NCBI GenBank assembly: GCA_015257605.1
Contig: JABZJV010000009.1
Span: 1-20,231, forward strand
Reading direction: 5' to 3'
Length of the DNA: 20,231 nucleotides
Origin: Nanosynbacter sp.
GTDB taxonomy: Bacteria; Patescibacteriota; Saccharimonadia; Saccharimonadales; Saccharimonadaceae
The translations under genes were made by a program, and so were the position numbers. Numbering within the stretch: the stretch's first letter is position 1; each line of letters starts with the position of its first letter. Below the pieces are notes generated by a model. That model worked only from the letters and a program-made list of their open reading frames with translations, was not told where the DNA came from and did not search any database. Below are positions 20,124 to 20,231 of this stretch, piece by piece.

Positions 20124-20231
20124 TTATGATTCAATGCCAAGATCGGCCAATTTCTGCGCTTGACTAACTTGCCAATCGGCAATCTGCGTACGGCGCAATT
20201 CTTGACAGTAAGCGCCCGTGTTTAGCGCCTC
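20124..20231 (-). CDS. C-terminal 35 residues of an unidentified protein
   Basis: A minus-strand frame enters from the right edge and ends with TAA at 20124-20126. The visible tail (AYCQELRRTQIADWQVSQ, ending KLADLGIES) is helical, charged and clearly protein-like, so a real gene probably lies upstream of rpsO on the same strand. Too little is present to name it. Confidence 0.55.
   Translation of the reverse strand, partial: EALNTGAYCQELRRTQIADWQVSQAQKLADLGIES

Noticed and set aside
1..20231. UGA read as glycine (code 25)
   Set aside because: Intact genes end in TGA (11131-11133, 16947-16949) and conserved proteins have no in-frame TGA.

Overview
The window reads as a compact chromosome segment, most likely from a Candidatus Saccharibacteria (TM7) or related CPR bacterium. 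This rests on gene content: a short FtsK, an RNase J with a long basic N-terminal tail, a YhgE/Pip export protein, a Pro/Gln/Met-rich membrane-anchored protein, tightly packed or overlapping genes, and many unrecognised proteins. TGA works as a stop (for example at 11131-11133 and 16947-16949), so the UGA-glycine code of Gracilibacteria and Absconditabacteria does not apply. No rRNA, tRNA, CRISPR array, transposase or integrase was seen.

Layout. Positions 1-2690 hold a minus-strand operon of unrecognised genes led by a 610-residue protein. Its C-terminal part carries a His-Gly...Ser-Cys pattern like clan CD (caspase/gingipain/CHAT-type) peptidases. The operon has a near-consensus promoter and runs off the left edge. 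Positions 2720-3491 hold a terminator and a membrane-anchored protein with paired EF-hand-like loops and an uncertain start. Positions 3517-15575 are core genes: pheA (+), then on the minus strand ftsK, RNase J, YhgE/Pip with its Rrf2-type regulator, a family-4-like uracil-DNA glycosylase lacking most Fe-S cysteines, a membrane-anchored coiled protein, and pnp. Positions 15594-19585 are accessory: a two-gene cassette with a PD-(D/E)XK nuclease-like protein, a Nudix hydrolase, a GNAT acetyltransferase and a long disordered protein. rpsO follows, then the tail of another gene at the right edge. The accessory block lies between rpsO and pnp, which are neighbours in many bacteria.

Expression logic. 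Most promoters that can be read carry an extended -10 of the form TGC-TANNNT. Four genes (pheA, the nuclease gene, the glycosylase gene and rpsO) have the -10 only 6-8 nt before the start codon and no Shine-Dalgarno sequence, so they look leaderless. Others (RNase J, pnp, Nudix, GNAT, Rrf2 and the 294-residue protein) have real leaders and good Shine-Dalgarno sites. The Rrf2 gene has a 27-bp palindrome over its own -10, suggesting autoregulation of the Rrf2-YhgE pair.

The two best candidates for undescribed systems are the clan-CD-like protease operon at the left end and the nuclease plus small partner cassette at 15629-16949. Their functions are inference only.
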